From Prevotella sp. (GTDB lineage: Bacteria > Bacillota > Clostridia > Oscillospirales > Ruminococcaceae), in NCBI GenBank assembly GCA_023663025.1, contig JAMPIC010000001.1, forward strand, positions 249,079-306,326: a DNA stretch of 57,248 nt. Direction: 5' to 3'. The position numbers and the translations under genes are program-made. Positions within the stretch are counted from its first letter, which is position 1. Each line of letters opens with the position of its first letter. The notes below the pieces were generated by a model, which saw only the letters and a list, made by a program, of their open reading frames with translations, was not told the DNA's origin and searched no databases. Shown one piece after another: positions 33,575 to 40,639 of this stretch.

Positions 33575-34717
33575 ATGAAAAATCTCTGTACGGAAAACAA
33601 AAGCTCCCGGTCCGCGCTGAAACGCACCGGAGCTTTTTTATTTGCCCTTTCCATATGCGCCGCTGTCTGCTTCCGTCTCAACGGCGGCAGCGGCATAACC
33701 CGAAGCGTCAGCTCGGAAACAGCCGTAATCCTGTCCAAAGAGACCGCCGAACTGTCTGTGCCCGAAATAGTGAAAAAAGCCAAGCCCTCCGTGGTGGGCA
33801 TTTCATCGTCGTTCGGTGAAAATTCCGCAGGCAAAGGCAGCACAGGAAGCACAGGCAGCACAGGTACGGGTATAATTATTTCCCCGAACGGCTATATTGT
33901 GACAAACGCCCATGTTGTGCAAAATCCGTCCGAGGGAAAACGTATCCCCGCTGAAAAGGTGACGGTAGTTCTTTCGGACAGAAGCGAATATCCCGCCCAA
34001 ATCATCGGAGCGGACAGCCGTACCGATCTCGCCGTGGTAAAGATAAACGGCGGGGAAACAAGCTTTCCCGCCGCGGAATTCGGCGACAGCCGCCGTCTTG
34101 CCGAGGGTGAACTGGCAGTGGCAATAGGAAATCCGCTCGGCTTCGAGCTTTACGGCTCTACGACCTGCGGAATAATCAGCGCACTCAACCGCACCATAAC
34201 CGTGGACGAATACGAGATGACCCTCATTCAGACCGACGCCGCCATAAATCCAGGCAACAGCGGAGGACCTTTGCTCAACCGTTTCGGGCAGGTAGTGGGA
34301 ATAAATTCCAGCAAAATAATATCCGACTACGCCGAAGGATTGGGATTTGCCATACCTATAAGCTCCGCAAAGCCGGTTATCGAGGATCTTATCAAAAACG
34401 GGTACGTTACCGGCAGACCACGCATAGGTATAAGCGGCGAGGATATCGGCGAGGAAAACGCGCGTTACTACGACCTTCCGGAGGGAGTATACGTTCGGTT
34501 CATCGAAAAAAATTCGGCGGCGGACGCAGCGGGAATTTCCGTGGGAGACATAATTGTCGCCGCCGAAGGCGAAACGGTCAGGACAATGGCGGAGCTTAAC
34601 AAGATAAAGGAACGCTTCGGCTCCGGCGACGAAATGACGGTGACGGTTTTCCGAGACGGAGAAAACAGGGACGTAAAGCTTGTTCTCGGCGAGCAGAACG
34701 GTCACGAGGCAATGTAG
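33575..34717 (+). CDS. HtrA/DegP-type serine protease
   Basis: 380 residues. N-terminal membrane anchor about 17-34, trypsin-like domain with triad H113 (TNAHVV), D151 (TDLAVV) and S229 (NPGNSGGPL), and a PDZ domain about 285-375. Extracytoplasmic quality control of misfolded proteins is expected. Odd feature: before the first conserved strand the sequence is GSTGSTGSTG, encoded by a 9-bp tandem repeat at 33836-33865, which could vary in copy number. GGGAG precedes the ATG. Ends converge with the lipoprotein gene, overlapping by 16 bases. Confidence 0.92.
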   Translation: MKNLCTENKSSRSALKRTGAFLFALSICAAVCFRLNGGSGITRSVSSETAVILSKETAELSVPEIVKKAKPSVVGISSSFGENSAGKGSTGSTGSTGTGIIISPNGYIVTNAHVVQNPSEGKRIPAEKVTVVLSDRSEYPAQIIGADSRTDLAVVKINGGETSFPAAEFGDSRRLAEGELAVAIGNPLGFELYGSTTCGIISALNRTITVDEYEMTLIQTDAAINPGNSGGPLLNRFGQVVGINSSKIISDYAEGLGFAIPISSAKPVIEDLIKNGYVTGRPRIGISGEDIGEENARYYDLPEGVYVRFIEKNSAADAAGISVGDIIVAAEGETVRTMAELNKIKERFGSGDEMTVTVFRDGENRDVKLVLGEQNGHEAM

Positions 34718-35247
34718 ATCTCCGACAGAGTTCCCTCCGTAAATGTAAAGGTAAGCTCGGTTATGCCGCCCTCAAAAAATCTGTGTGTGAGCGTAGTTTC
34801 TTCGCTTCCGGCGACCCTGTTGGCTATCCCTATCTTTTCGGGAATATCATCAGGCTTTGCGCCGAAATCAATGCCGTACAGCGAAAAATCCGCGGGGGCA
34901 GTCTCCCGTCTGAAACGGAGAGCGGAGACCGTATGACGTCCGTTTTCTTCCACAACCACAGCTCCGGCATAAGAACCGTCGGGAAATATAAGATTTCCTT
35001 CCGAAAGAACAAAATCGGGGACGTCCTCAAGCGTCATCGGCAGAGGACGGTTTTCGCCGCAGTAAAAAATACTGTCCAGAAGCTCCCTGCCCTCCCAGCC
35101 GCGAACAAGAAGATAGGGGCTTGCTGTGGTTGTTCCCGAAGTCTCCGACGTTTCCGAAACGGGAACTTCCGAAACAGACCCGTCCGAGCAGCCCGAAAGC
35201 AATATCATGACCGCCGCAGTCAGCGCGGCGGCAGTTTTTATTTTCAT
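34702..35247 (-). CDS. Lipoprotein of unknown function
   Basis: 181 residues with a clear lipobox (LLSGCSDG, Cys20) and a Ser/Thr/Glu-rich spacer (about 22-42) followed by a compact domain with no family I recognise (WEGRELLDSIF, PADFSLYGIDFG). Expected to be anchored to the outer face of the membrane. The 3' end overlaps htrA on the other strand. Its promoter is not obvious. Confidence 0.7.
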   Translation of the reverse strand: MKIKTAAALTAAVMILLSGCSDGSVSEVPVSETSETSGTTTASPYLLVRGWEGRELLDSIFYCGENRPLPMTLEDVPDFVLSEGNLIFPDGSYAGAVVVEENGRHTVSALRFRRETAPADFSLYGIDFGAKPDDIPEKIGIANRVAGSEETTLTHRFFEGGITELTFTFTEGTLSEIYIAS

Positions 35248-35324
35248 CGGAAATCACCTTTCCCCTCTCTGCGGACGCAAAAACGCCGCCGTATTACCGA
35301 AACCGGGATTTGCCCGCAATTCCG

Positions 35325-36176
35325 TCACTTTTCCTTTTTCCGCGACGGCAACTCCATAAGTATCGGTACAGCCGCTCCCGCAAGAAGCAGGACGATACCG
35401 ATTATCCCCTGCGCGTCAAAGCGGAATCCCGCCGGGAAAATATGAGGTACAGAACCCACGATAAGTCCGATGATAAAGCAGTAAACGCCCTGTCTGAAAC
35501 GCTTCATAAGCGCGTTGATTATTCCCGCGGCGGCGAATATCCCCACGACCGCTCCTACTCCGAAGCTGAGCAGTATGGGGAAATCAAGTCCCGAAACCGC
35601 GCCGATTATGGAATCGTACACTCCGAAAATTTTCATTATCATCGAGCCGCTCACGCCGGGGATTATCATTGCAACCGCCGCGATAAATCCCATAACGATG
35701 TAGACGAGCACGTCCCGCAGGGTCAGAGCCGCGCCCTCGGTGAACATGCTGCCTCCGTCACTTGCGAAGAGCATTGCGATCATGACGGCAAGTCCCGCGA
35801 AAAACGGTATCAGATTTACGGGGGAAATGCGGCTGCGCTCTTTTTTGCACTCCCGCAGAACCGTGGGCAGGCTGCCGATGATAAGTCCCATAAAGAAAAG
35901 CTGGGTGGGGACGTTATAGGTCTCGAAAAGATAATCGAGAGCAACCGCCGTGAGGAAAATTCCGATGACCATTCCCAGACCCACGGGAACAAGAAACGGC
36001 AGATTTTTTATCAGCTTTTTGATATTCGGGGTGATCGCCTCGACGAGCCTGTCAAAGATTTTCGTCACAACGGCTATAGTGCCGCCGCTCACTCCCGGAA
36101 TGGCGTTGCCGATACCCACCGCCGCGCCTTTTAGCGCAAGGATAACGCTGTCCTTAGCTTTTGCGAAAAAATTCAT
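35325..36176 (-). CDS. DUF368 membrane protein
   Basis: 283 residues, eight or so hydrophobic helices. The conserved DUF368 motif GIGNAIPGVSGGTIAVV lies near the N-terminus and is repeated as MIIPGVSGSMIMKIFG in the middle, the internal duplication typical of the family. Members have been linked to polyprenyl-phosphate flipping in some bacteria, but I make no specific claim. ATG 36176 is preferred; GTG 36185 sits too close to GGAG. Confidence 0.85.
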   Translation of the reverse strand: MNFFAKAKDSVILALKGAAVGIGNAIPGVSGGTIAVVTKIFDRLVEAITPNIKKLIKNLPFLVPVGLGMVIGIFLTAVALDYLFETYNVPTQLFFMGLIIGSLPTVLRECKKERSRISPVNLIPFFAGLAVMIAMLFASDGGSMFTEGAALTLRDVLVYIVMGFIAAVAMIIPGVSGSMIMKIFGVYDSIIGAVSGLDFPILLSFGVGAVVGIFAAAGIINALMKRFRQGVYCFIIGLIVGSVPHIFPAGFRFDAQGIIGIVLLLAGAAVPILMELPSRKKEK

Positions 36177-36278
36177 ACCAAACACTTCTCCGACAATAAA
36201 ATTGAGTTACAAGAAATATTATTGCATAATTTTGTCGGAAAAGCAAGTCTTTTTGCAAATTGTATCCGCTTTGTAATC

Positions 36279-36401
36279 TATAGCAATACTGTAAAATAAC
36301 GCTTTTTGTAGGGGCGGGGTTTCCCCGCCCGCAGTTGATGAACAGAGGGACGGGAAACCCGTCCCCTACAGATGTGGTTATTATTTTGTAGGATTGCTAT
36401 A
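36279..36401. mobile_element. MITE-like element
   Basis: 123 bp, with terminal repeats TATAGCAA/TTGCTATA and internal GGGGCGGGGTTTCCCCGCCC and GGGACGGGAAACCCGTCCC hairpins. Near-identical in plan to 24001-24122. Sits just past the terminator of the RNA array. Confidence 0.75.
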
Positions 36402-36430
36402 AGTGTTACAATAAGTGTTACAAACTGAAA

Positions 36431-36455
36431 GGGAGCTGCCGACCTGACAGCTCCC
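36431..36455 (-). terminator. Terminator of the 1.3-kb RNA array
   Basis: GGGAGCTG/CAGCTCCC hairpin followed on the minus strand by TTTCAGTTTG. The T-run is modest. Confidence 0.6.
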
Positions 36456-36499
36456 GTATATTTAAAATTATGGCTTTTCAGCACGCTGAATTATCCGGC

Positions 36500-37542
36500 G
36501 GTCTCACTCCGATCCTTTGGATTTTCGGATAACACCGAACGTATATCAATACGCTGTTCCGTTTCAAAGAACTTGCGGAACGTCTTTGCTTATGCCATTG
36601 GACTCACTCCCTAAAATTCATATTCCTTTCGAGATGTTACAAGGTACTGCATATAACATTCCTCCCCGGGAAAAATTTTTATCAAGAGAATGGGACTTAT
36701 GCCATGGGACTCACTCCTTAAAAATTGATCTCCAATCGTCTCGGCTCACAGTAAATCATATCGACCGTCTCCAATCGGAAATATTTTTTTCGGGCAAGGG
36801 CATTGCGCCTCATTTTATGCCATTGGACTCACTCCTGCTTTCTCAGAATTTTTTAGGAAAAGTCTTTCTTATTACCATAATAACCAACCCGGTTTCTTGC
36901 GGACGAAGCGTCCTTATTTTTTCGGAAATCGGCTGAAGCCGTTACAACTGTCCTGTCGGACTCACTCCCTTGCGTTTATTTGTTAAAGGTTCAGATCGTG
37001 ATAAGCATACTCAAAGAACTTCATATGCATCCCTTCTTTACAGTTTGATTCCGAAGTTAAACTGACTGCTTAGGCGGTCTCACTCCCTTCACGCTAAATG
37101 AGCGGATTCCTTGTGCCTTTCAAAATGATCCTCATAAGACATCACTTCTTTCGCAGTATTTTGAAGAAGTTTTTATCTGTACATTGGTCTCACCTTTTAC
37201 ATCAGAATTATCGCAGCCATTTATGTAAATCCCTTTCGGGCGTTTGCATATAAGGCAGTTCCGCATTGTGCATGGTCTGTCGGAATTTATTTCAATCAAA
37301 TTGCTCGAATTTACATTTGGGTATAAAAATACCGCATTTCCCGATTCCGTAACGTTCTGAGATATGCGGCTCGTTATGATGCTTTAGCGGACTGTCGGCT
37401 AACCGCCGTAATTCGGAGTGAAGCCCTATGGGCTTTGCCTTTAAACTCCCTGATAATTCACTTTAAAGCATTGCTGCAAACGAGTCGCTGCGGACTGCCT
37501 GAGAGAACTGGTTATCTGTTATTTCCATTGGACTCGCCATCC
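36500..37542 (-). repeat. Eight spaced direct repeats GGAGTGAGWCC
   Basis: Seven exact or near-exact copies and one diverged copy (37530). The W base is T in five copies and A in three. The spacers are not similar to one another, so this is conservation of a short motif, not recent tandem duplication. The core resembles a Shine-Dalgarno sequence (GGAGTGA) but continues into a conserved GWCC. Confidence 0.85.
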
Positions 37543-37731
37543 TTTCCGAGTGAATATTCTGAATTCCCGACCTTGCCGCGTTTTCGATTTAGTTTCGGTG
37601 TAAGGAATAAAACCGGCAGGTTTGCTCGGGTTCAAGCTCTGTGAAAGACCGTCCGCTGCTGCGGCTTCAACCGGGGTCTGCCGTTCATCACGGGTCACCG
37701 CCCCTCCGCTTTTGCGGTACTTCTCTTTCAT
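37519..37731 (-). CDS. Possible 70-residue leaderless ORF at the 5' end of the array
   Basis: ATG at 37731 lies almost exactly at the predicted transcription start, so it would be translated without a leader. Sequence starts MKEKYRKSGGAVTRDERQTP, is basic (many Lys/Arg) and matches no family I know. Its last codons overlap the first motif copy. Low confidence; it may simply be open sequence at the start of a non-coding RNA. Confidence 0.25.
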   Translation of the reverse strand: MKEKYRKSGGAVTRDERQTPVEAAAADGLSQSLNPSKPAGFIPYTETKSKTRQGREFRIFTRKGWRVQWK

Positions 37732-37738
37732 TGATTGT

Positions 37739-37767
37739 AGTATAACACATCTTTTGTGCAATGTCAA
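37739..37767 (-). promoter_or_regulatory. Promoter of the RNA array
   Basis: TTGACA (37762-37767), 17 bases, TATACT (37739-37744) on the minus strand. Near-perfect sigma-A promoter. Confidence 0.85.
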
Positions 37768-37814
37768 TAGGTTTTCACACAAAATACTGTACAGTCTTTG
37801 TGCAGTATTTTTGT
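37752..37814. promoter_or_regulatory. Nested inverted repeats between divergent promoters
   Basis: TTTTGTG (37752-37758)/CACAAAA (37778-37784) straddles the -35 box of the array promoter; ACAAAATACTG (37779-37789)/CAGTATTTTTGT (37803-37814) follows; and ACTGTACAGT (37786-37795) is a perfect palindrome. Looks like an operator region for a dimeric regulator controlling the array and perhaps the DUF1292 promoter. Confidence 0.55.
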
Positions 37815-37826
37815 ACAGATTATACC

Positions 37827-37855
37827 TTGACATTTGCATGTAAAAGTTGTAAAAT
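37827..37855 (+). promoter_or_regulatory. Promoter of the DUF1292 gene
   Basis: TTGACA, 17 bases, TAAAAT; about 95 bases to the ATG. Confidence 0.75.
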
Positions 37856-37948
37856 TAAATAGTTGGGTGTTTTTTCGGCTTATCGACCGCCGAGATCAAT
37901 GTCCCCCAAAACGCAGAACCGACATCACCGCTTTTTAGGAGGTTTATT

Positions 37949-38257
37949 ATGGCTGATAATTTCGACGATATGAGCATGGCTGCCGACCTGTACACCCTTG
38001 TGGACGAGGACGGCGTTGAACAGCAGTTTGAAATGCTGGACGTTATGGACGTCGACGACGAGCGCTACTACGCTCTTGTTCCTTATTACGACGATCCCAC
38101 GAAGGAGATCGAGGCGGACACCGAGCTGGTTGTCCTCAAATCCGAATACGACGAGAACAACGACGAGACCCTTGTGTCCATCGACAGCGACGAGGAGTAC
38201 GAGAGGATCGGAAATATGTTCCTCGAAAGGCTCAACAAGCTTTACGAGGACGAATAA
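37949..38257 (+). CDS. DUF1292 family protein
   Basis: 102 residues, very acidic, with the family pattern of a beta-rich N-terminus (YTLVDEDGVEQQFEMLDVMDVDDERYYAL split by an acidic turn) and an IDSDEEYERIGNMFLE ending. DUF1292 genes (YrzB in Bacillus) commonly neighbour ruvX, which is found here about 1.2 kb away on the other strand. Function unknown. Strong AGGAGG before ATG. Confidence 0.88.
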   Translation: MADNFDDMSMAADLYTLVDEDGVEQQFEMLDVMDVDDERYYALVPYYDDPTKEIEADTELVVLKSEYDENNDETLVSIDSDEEYERIGNMFLERLNKLYEDE

Positions 38258-38275
38258 AAAATCTAAAATTTGCTA

Positions 38276-38304
38276 TTGATTTTTAAACCGCTTTGTGCTA
38301 TACT
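38276..38304 (+). promoter_or_regulatory. Promoter of the 6S-like RNA
   Basis: TTGATT, 17 bases, TATACT, with predicted start near 38311. Confidence 0.75.
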
Positions 38305-38310
38305 ATTTTT

Positions 38311-38525
38311 AGAGTTTTAGAGTAATTTCTGCCTTGTCCGATAAAGTGTGATTTTATAATCCAACACATCATAATAGGGATTCAGACTCCGTCAGCGGAT
38401 TGCAGACCTCCCGCCGCATTAGATGTGCGGATCAACGGACGCAGGGAGCGTGAAACTGTCGGGCTGTTGCCCACCTGCCGAGTGCGGGTTTTATGCTTCA
38501 CATGGCGGCAAGGCGGAATTATCTA
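38311..38525 (+). ncRNA. ssrS: 6S RNA candidate
   Basis: About 200 bases with its own promoter and no coding frame. The ends pair: TTTCTGCCTTG (38326-38336) with CAAGGCGGAA (38509-38518), giving a long rod with a central open region, as in 6S RNA, which binds the sigma-A RNA polymerase. The 3' GGCGGCAAGG string resembles the 6S closing stem of other bacteria. Assigned by shape, size and ends; a covariance search would settle it. A terminator (CTCCC/GGGAG then TTTTTTT) lies at 38575-38600. Confidence 0.55.
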
Positions 38526-38562
38526 TTTGACAGTTGACAGTGTATAGTGTACAGTTGAAAGT
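38526..38562. repeat. AGTTGACAGTGTATAGTGTACAG repeat
   Basis: One unit of the short repeat family, lying between the 6S-like RNA and its terminator. Confidence 0.6.
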
Positions 38563-38574
38563 TATTTTTTATTT

Positions 38575-38600
38575 CTCCCTTTTCGGGAGTTTTTTTATTT
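38575..38600 (+). terminator. Terminator downstream of the 6S-like RNA
   Basis: CTCCC TTTTC GGGAG followed by TTTTTTTATTTT. Confidence 0.75.
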
Positions 38601-38632
38601 TCGGATAATTAATTTTTTATAGTAAATAATAC

Positions 38633-38726
38633 TATAGCAATCAATTGTAGGGGCGGGGTTTCCCCGCCCGCGGGACGGGTGACCCGTCCCCTACAAAATT
38701 TGTGTGAAAATTTGAGAATTGCTGTA
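38633..38726. mobile_element. MITE-like element (short copy)
   Basis: 94 bp with ends TATAGCAAT/ATTGCTGTA and adjoining GGGGCGGGGTTTCCCCGCCC and GGGACGGGTGACCCGTCCC hairpins. It abuts the next start codon (38729) and covers where its ribosome site should be. Confidence 0.7.
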
Positions 38727-38728
38727 TT

Positions 38729-39100
38729 ATGAAAAAATTTGCTGAAAATCACAAGAAAATTTATTTTTATCTTCTGGGCGCGGTGACAGGAATTTGCAAC
38801 GGTCTGTTCGGTTCGGGGGGAGGGATAGCCGCCGTCCCAATGCTCCAAAAAGGCGGCGTGGACGTGAAAAAATCCCACGCTACCTCCCTTGCGCTGACGC
38901 TGCCGCTGTCGGTAGTGTCCGCCTGCTTTTACGCTTACAAAAGCGTATTTAAGTGGGAGGACGCCCTGCCCCTTATCCCATTCGGACTGGCGGGGGCGGT
39001 TATCGGGGGGCTGCTTATGAAAAAAATCCCGAACACCCTGCTAAAAAGGCTGTTCGGAATAATTCTCATAATTTCGGGAGGGAGGATCTTGCTGCAATGA
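38729..39100 (+). CDS. TauE/SafE-like permease, N-terminal half
   Basis: 123 residues with four hydrophobic helices, beginning with the family's GAVTGICNGLFGSGGGIAAVPML. TauE/SafE proteins export sulfite or sulfoacetate-like anions and are usually about 250 residues; here two half-sized proteins are encoded, overlapping by ATGA. They probably assemble into one transporter. The start abuts a MITE copy and has no clear ribosome site. Confidence 0.8.
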   Translation: MKKFAENHKKIYFYLLGAVTGICNGLFGSGGGIAAVPMLQKGGVDVKKSHATSLALTLPLSVVSACFYAYKSVFKWEDALPLIPFGLAGAVIGGLLMKKIPNTLLKRLFGIILIISGGRILLQ

Positions 39101-39498
39101 TATGGTCGTTCACGGCGGCTTTTTTCACGGGAATTTTCGCCTCCCTCGGCGTGGGCGGCGGAATGATTTTGATAATATACCTGACGGTTTTCGCAGGGTT
39201 TGACCAGCTTTCCGCACAGGGAATTAATCTGATTTATTTTATTCCCATAGCCCTGCTTTCGGTGATAATTCACACCAAAAACAAGCTTATCGATTGGAAA
39301 AAAATTGTCCCCTCAATCATAACAGGCGTAATTTTTGCCGCCGGCGGGACTTACGCCGCCGGGAAAATCGGTTCGCCCGCCCTTAAAAAAATTTTTGCGG
39401 TTTTTATTCTTTTGATCGGAATTAAAGAATTGCTCTATAAGCCTAAAGCTGCTTCGCTTGACGGTTCTTGCGATAGGCAAGATAAGTCTCCAGAATAA
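39097..39498 (+). CDS. TauE/SafE-like permease, C-terminal half
   Basis: 133 residues with about four hydrophobic helices; again contains the family glycine motif GIFASLGVGGGMILIIYL, as expected from the internal duplication. The start ATG overlaps the stop of the first half and lies downstream of GGGAGG. The 3' end overlaps ruvX on the other strand by 56 bases. Confidence 0.8.
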   Translation: MIWSFTAAFFTGIFASLGVGGGMILIIYLTVFAGFDQLSAQGINLIYFIPIALLSVIIHTKNKLIDWKKIVPSIITGVIFAAGGTYAAGKIGSPALKKIFAVFILLIGIKELLYKPKAASLDGSCDRQDKSPE

Positions 39499-39874
39499 TT
39501 GTGGCGGCGACCGAGTCCACGACGGCTTTCCGCTTTTTGCCGCGGACGTTTGTCTCGTTGAGATAACTGTGCGCCGTGACGGTGGTGCTGCGCTCGTCCC
39601 AAAGCTCGGAGGGAATACCGCTCAGCTCGCTGACGAGACGGGAAAATTCCGCGCATTTTTCCGCCCGCTCGCCGATAGTGTTGTTCATATTTTTCGGATA
39701 GCCGACTACGATCAGTTCGGCTTTTTCCTTTTTTGCAAGCTCCGCGACTTTTTCGGCGCACCGCTCGAAATTGTACTCGGTAATAACCGTAAGCGGCGAG
39801 GCGAGCATTTCGCTTTCGCCGCAAATTGCAATGCCCGTCCTGCTGTCGCCGTAATCAACCGACATTATTTTCAT
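39443..39874 (-). CDS. ruvX: RuvX/YqgF family putative Holliday junction resolvase / pre-16S rRNA nuclease
   Basis: 143 residues of the RNase H-like fold. MKIMSVDYGDSRTGIAI has the first Asp; LIVVGYPKNMNNTIGERA holds the conserved GxPxxxxG; WDERSTTVTA holds the second acidic site; and VVDSVAATIILETYL the final Asp. Start chosen at 39874, with GGAGG 12 bases away; the open frame upstream encodes a non-family extension. Convergent with the TauE genes. Confidence 0.9.
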   Translation of the reverse strand: MKIMSVDYGDSRTGIAICGESEMLASPLTVITEYNFERCAEKVAELAKKEKAELIVVGYPKNMNNTIGERAEKCAEFSRLVSELSGIPSELWDERSTTVTAHSYLNETNVRGKKRKAVVDSVAATIILETYLAYRKNRQAKQL

Positions 39875-39905
39875 TGGGTTTGTTTTCCTCCGTTTTTGGA
39901 TGTCT

Positions 39906-40139
39906 CTAATCAATTGATAAAATGCTGCCGACAGAAATATCGCATTTATCAACCAAAACGGTAATATCGTTGCCAATATACCGAACGTCGTCATACCTTA
40001 CCATAGCGACCGATTTTACAACAATAATATTGCCTCTGTCATCAACAAGCTTGCAGCCGTTGGCAATCTTTCCGCTGTCACCGTCAAGAGTTACAGAAAG
40101 ACTGTTGCCGATTTGAAGTATATCAGTAACTTTAAGCAT
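39906..40139 (-). CDS. Small beta-rich protein of unknown function
   Basis: 77 residues, predicted all-beta (alternating Val/Ile: KLVDDRGNIIVVKSVAMVRY). GGAGG eight bases before the ATG at 40139; the stop of the upstream EExxH gene lies just ahead, so they are likely co-transcribed. It could be a partner or immunity protein of that gene. No family recognised. Confidence 0.6.
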   Translation of the reverse strand: MLKVTDILQIGNSLSVTLDGDSGKIANGCKLVDDRGNIIVVKSVAMVRYDDVRYIGNDITVLVDKCDISVGSILSID

Positions 40140-40140
40140 A

Positions 40141-40560
40141 TCAGCCACCTCCGTTTAATTTATTATATGTTTCAAAATCTTCTTGATACTTTTTCAAAGC
40201 GTTTTCGGTCTGTTCTATTTCCTGTTTTGTCAATTTATATATTTTTGCGTATTTTATCAGCTTTTTTTGAGCCTCAATTTCATTTATCAAACGGCTTTTT
40301 ACAGAGCCGTCGTTTTTTCCGTCTCTGTACTGCGCGGAGTGAATGAGTTCTTCAAATACGCTTGCTCTGCTTGGATTTTGTTTCAGCAAAATTGTTTCGG
40401 CGTTATATGTAATTCCCTCGGCGTGTTTATTTTCTAAATACGCGTCTATTTCGTCACTTTGCTGTATAATGCCGCCGTTCTGCCGAAAAGCCTTTTTAAT
40501 GGCTCTGAACTGCTTTTTAGGCATAGGTTCAATTTTATCCGCAGATTTTTTTCGATACAT
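40141..40560 (-). CDS. Putative EExxH metalloprotein, phage/toxin-like
   Basis: 139 residues from the ATG at 40560 (GGAAGTGG upstream). FEELIHSAQYRDG (E70-E71-x-x-H74) followed about 20 residues later by INEIEAQKKL resembles zincin-like domains seen at the C-terminus of phage minor head proteins and polymorphic toxins. Here it stands alone with a small downstream neighbour. The open frame runs on to 40635 without a better start. Function is inferred from the motif only; lysine-rich ends could mean nucleic-acid or membrane contact. Confidence 0.5.
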   Translation of the reverse strand: MYRKKSADKIEPMPKKQFRAIKKAFRQNGGIIQQSDEIDAYLENKHAEGITYNAETILLKQNPSRASVFEELIHSAQYRDGKNDGSVKSRLINEIEAQKKLIKYAKIYKLTKQEIEQTENALKKYQEDFETYNKLNGGG

Positions 40561-40639
40561 TATTCCACTTCCCGCTTTAATTATACCACTTCCGCCGAAT
40601 TTGTCAAGACTTCGCGCCGCCCGCGTTTCCCTCAAAAAT

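Larger units (their letters stand above)
36425..37733 (-). ncRNA. Unassigned ~1.3-kb transcript with eight GGAGTGAGWCC units
   Basis: Bounded by a perfect sigma-A promoter and a terminator hairpin, both on the minus strand. Within it an 11-base core GGAGTGAG(T/A)CC recurs, always in the same orientation, at 37530-37542 (variant GGATGGCGAGTCC), 37186-37194 (short form GGTGAGACC), 37076-37086, 36958-36968, 36825-36835, 36707-36717, 36600-36610 and 36500-36510, about 100-133 bases apart except the first 344-base interval. Three copies continue as (C/A)ATGGCATAA, a start-alanine-stop triplet run at ribosome-site spacing. Between cores lie local hairpins and short ORFs of 11-13 codons with their own ribosome sites (37135-37094, 37024-36983, 36878-36843, 36759-36718, 36652-36611), ending 7-37 bases before the next core, plus a 21-codon one at 37528-37463. 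No known protein or Rfam family recognised. Confidence 0.55.

Noticed and set aside
36517..36936. 139-codon plus-strand frame through the array
   Set aside because: It has no ribosome site, runs opposite to the promoter and terminator, and its repeated phrases (MPLDS) come only from the reversed motif.
36600..36970. Integron-style attC cassettes
   Set aside because: Spacing is similar, but the required inverted core sites are absent and there is no integrase gene.
36500..37542. CRISPR array
   Set aside because: The repeated core is only 11 bases, spacers are about 90-330 bases and not uniform, and no cas gene is near.
37435..37644. 69-codon plus-strand frame
   Set aside because: No ribosome site and antisense to the array transcript.
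36425..37733. tmRNA, RNase P or group II intron
   Set aside because: None of the conserved cores (tRNA-like ends, P4 helix, domain V) could be recognised.
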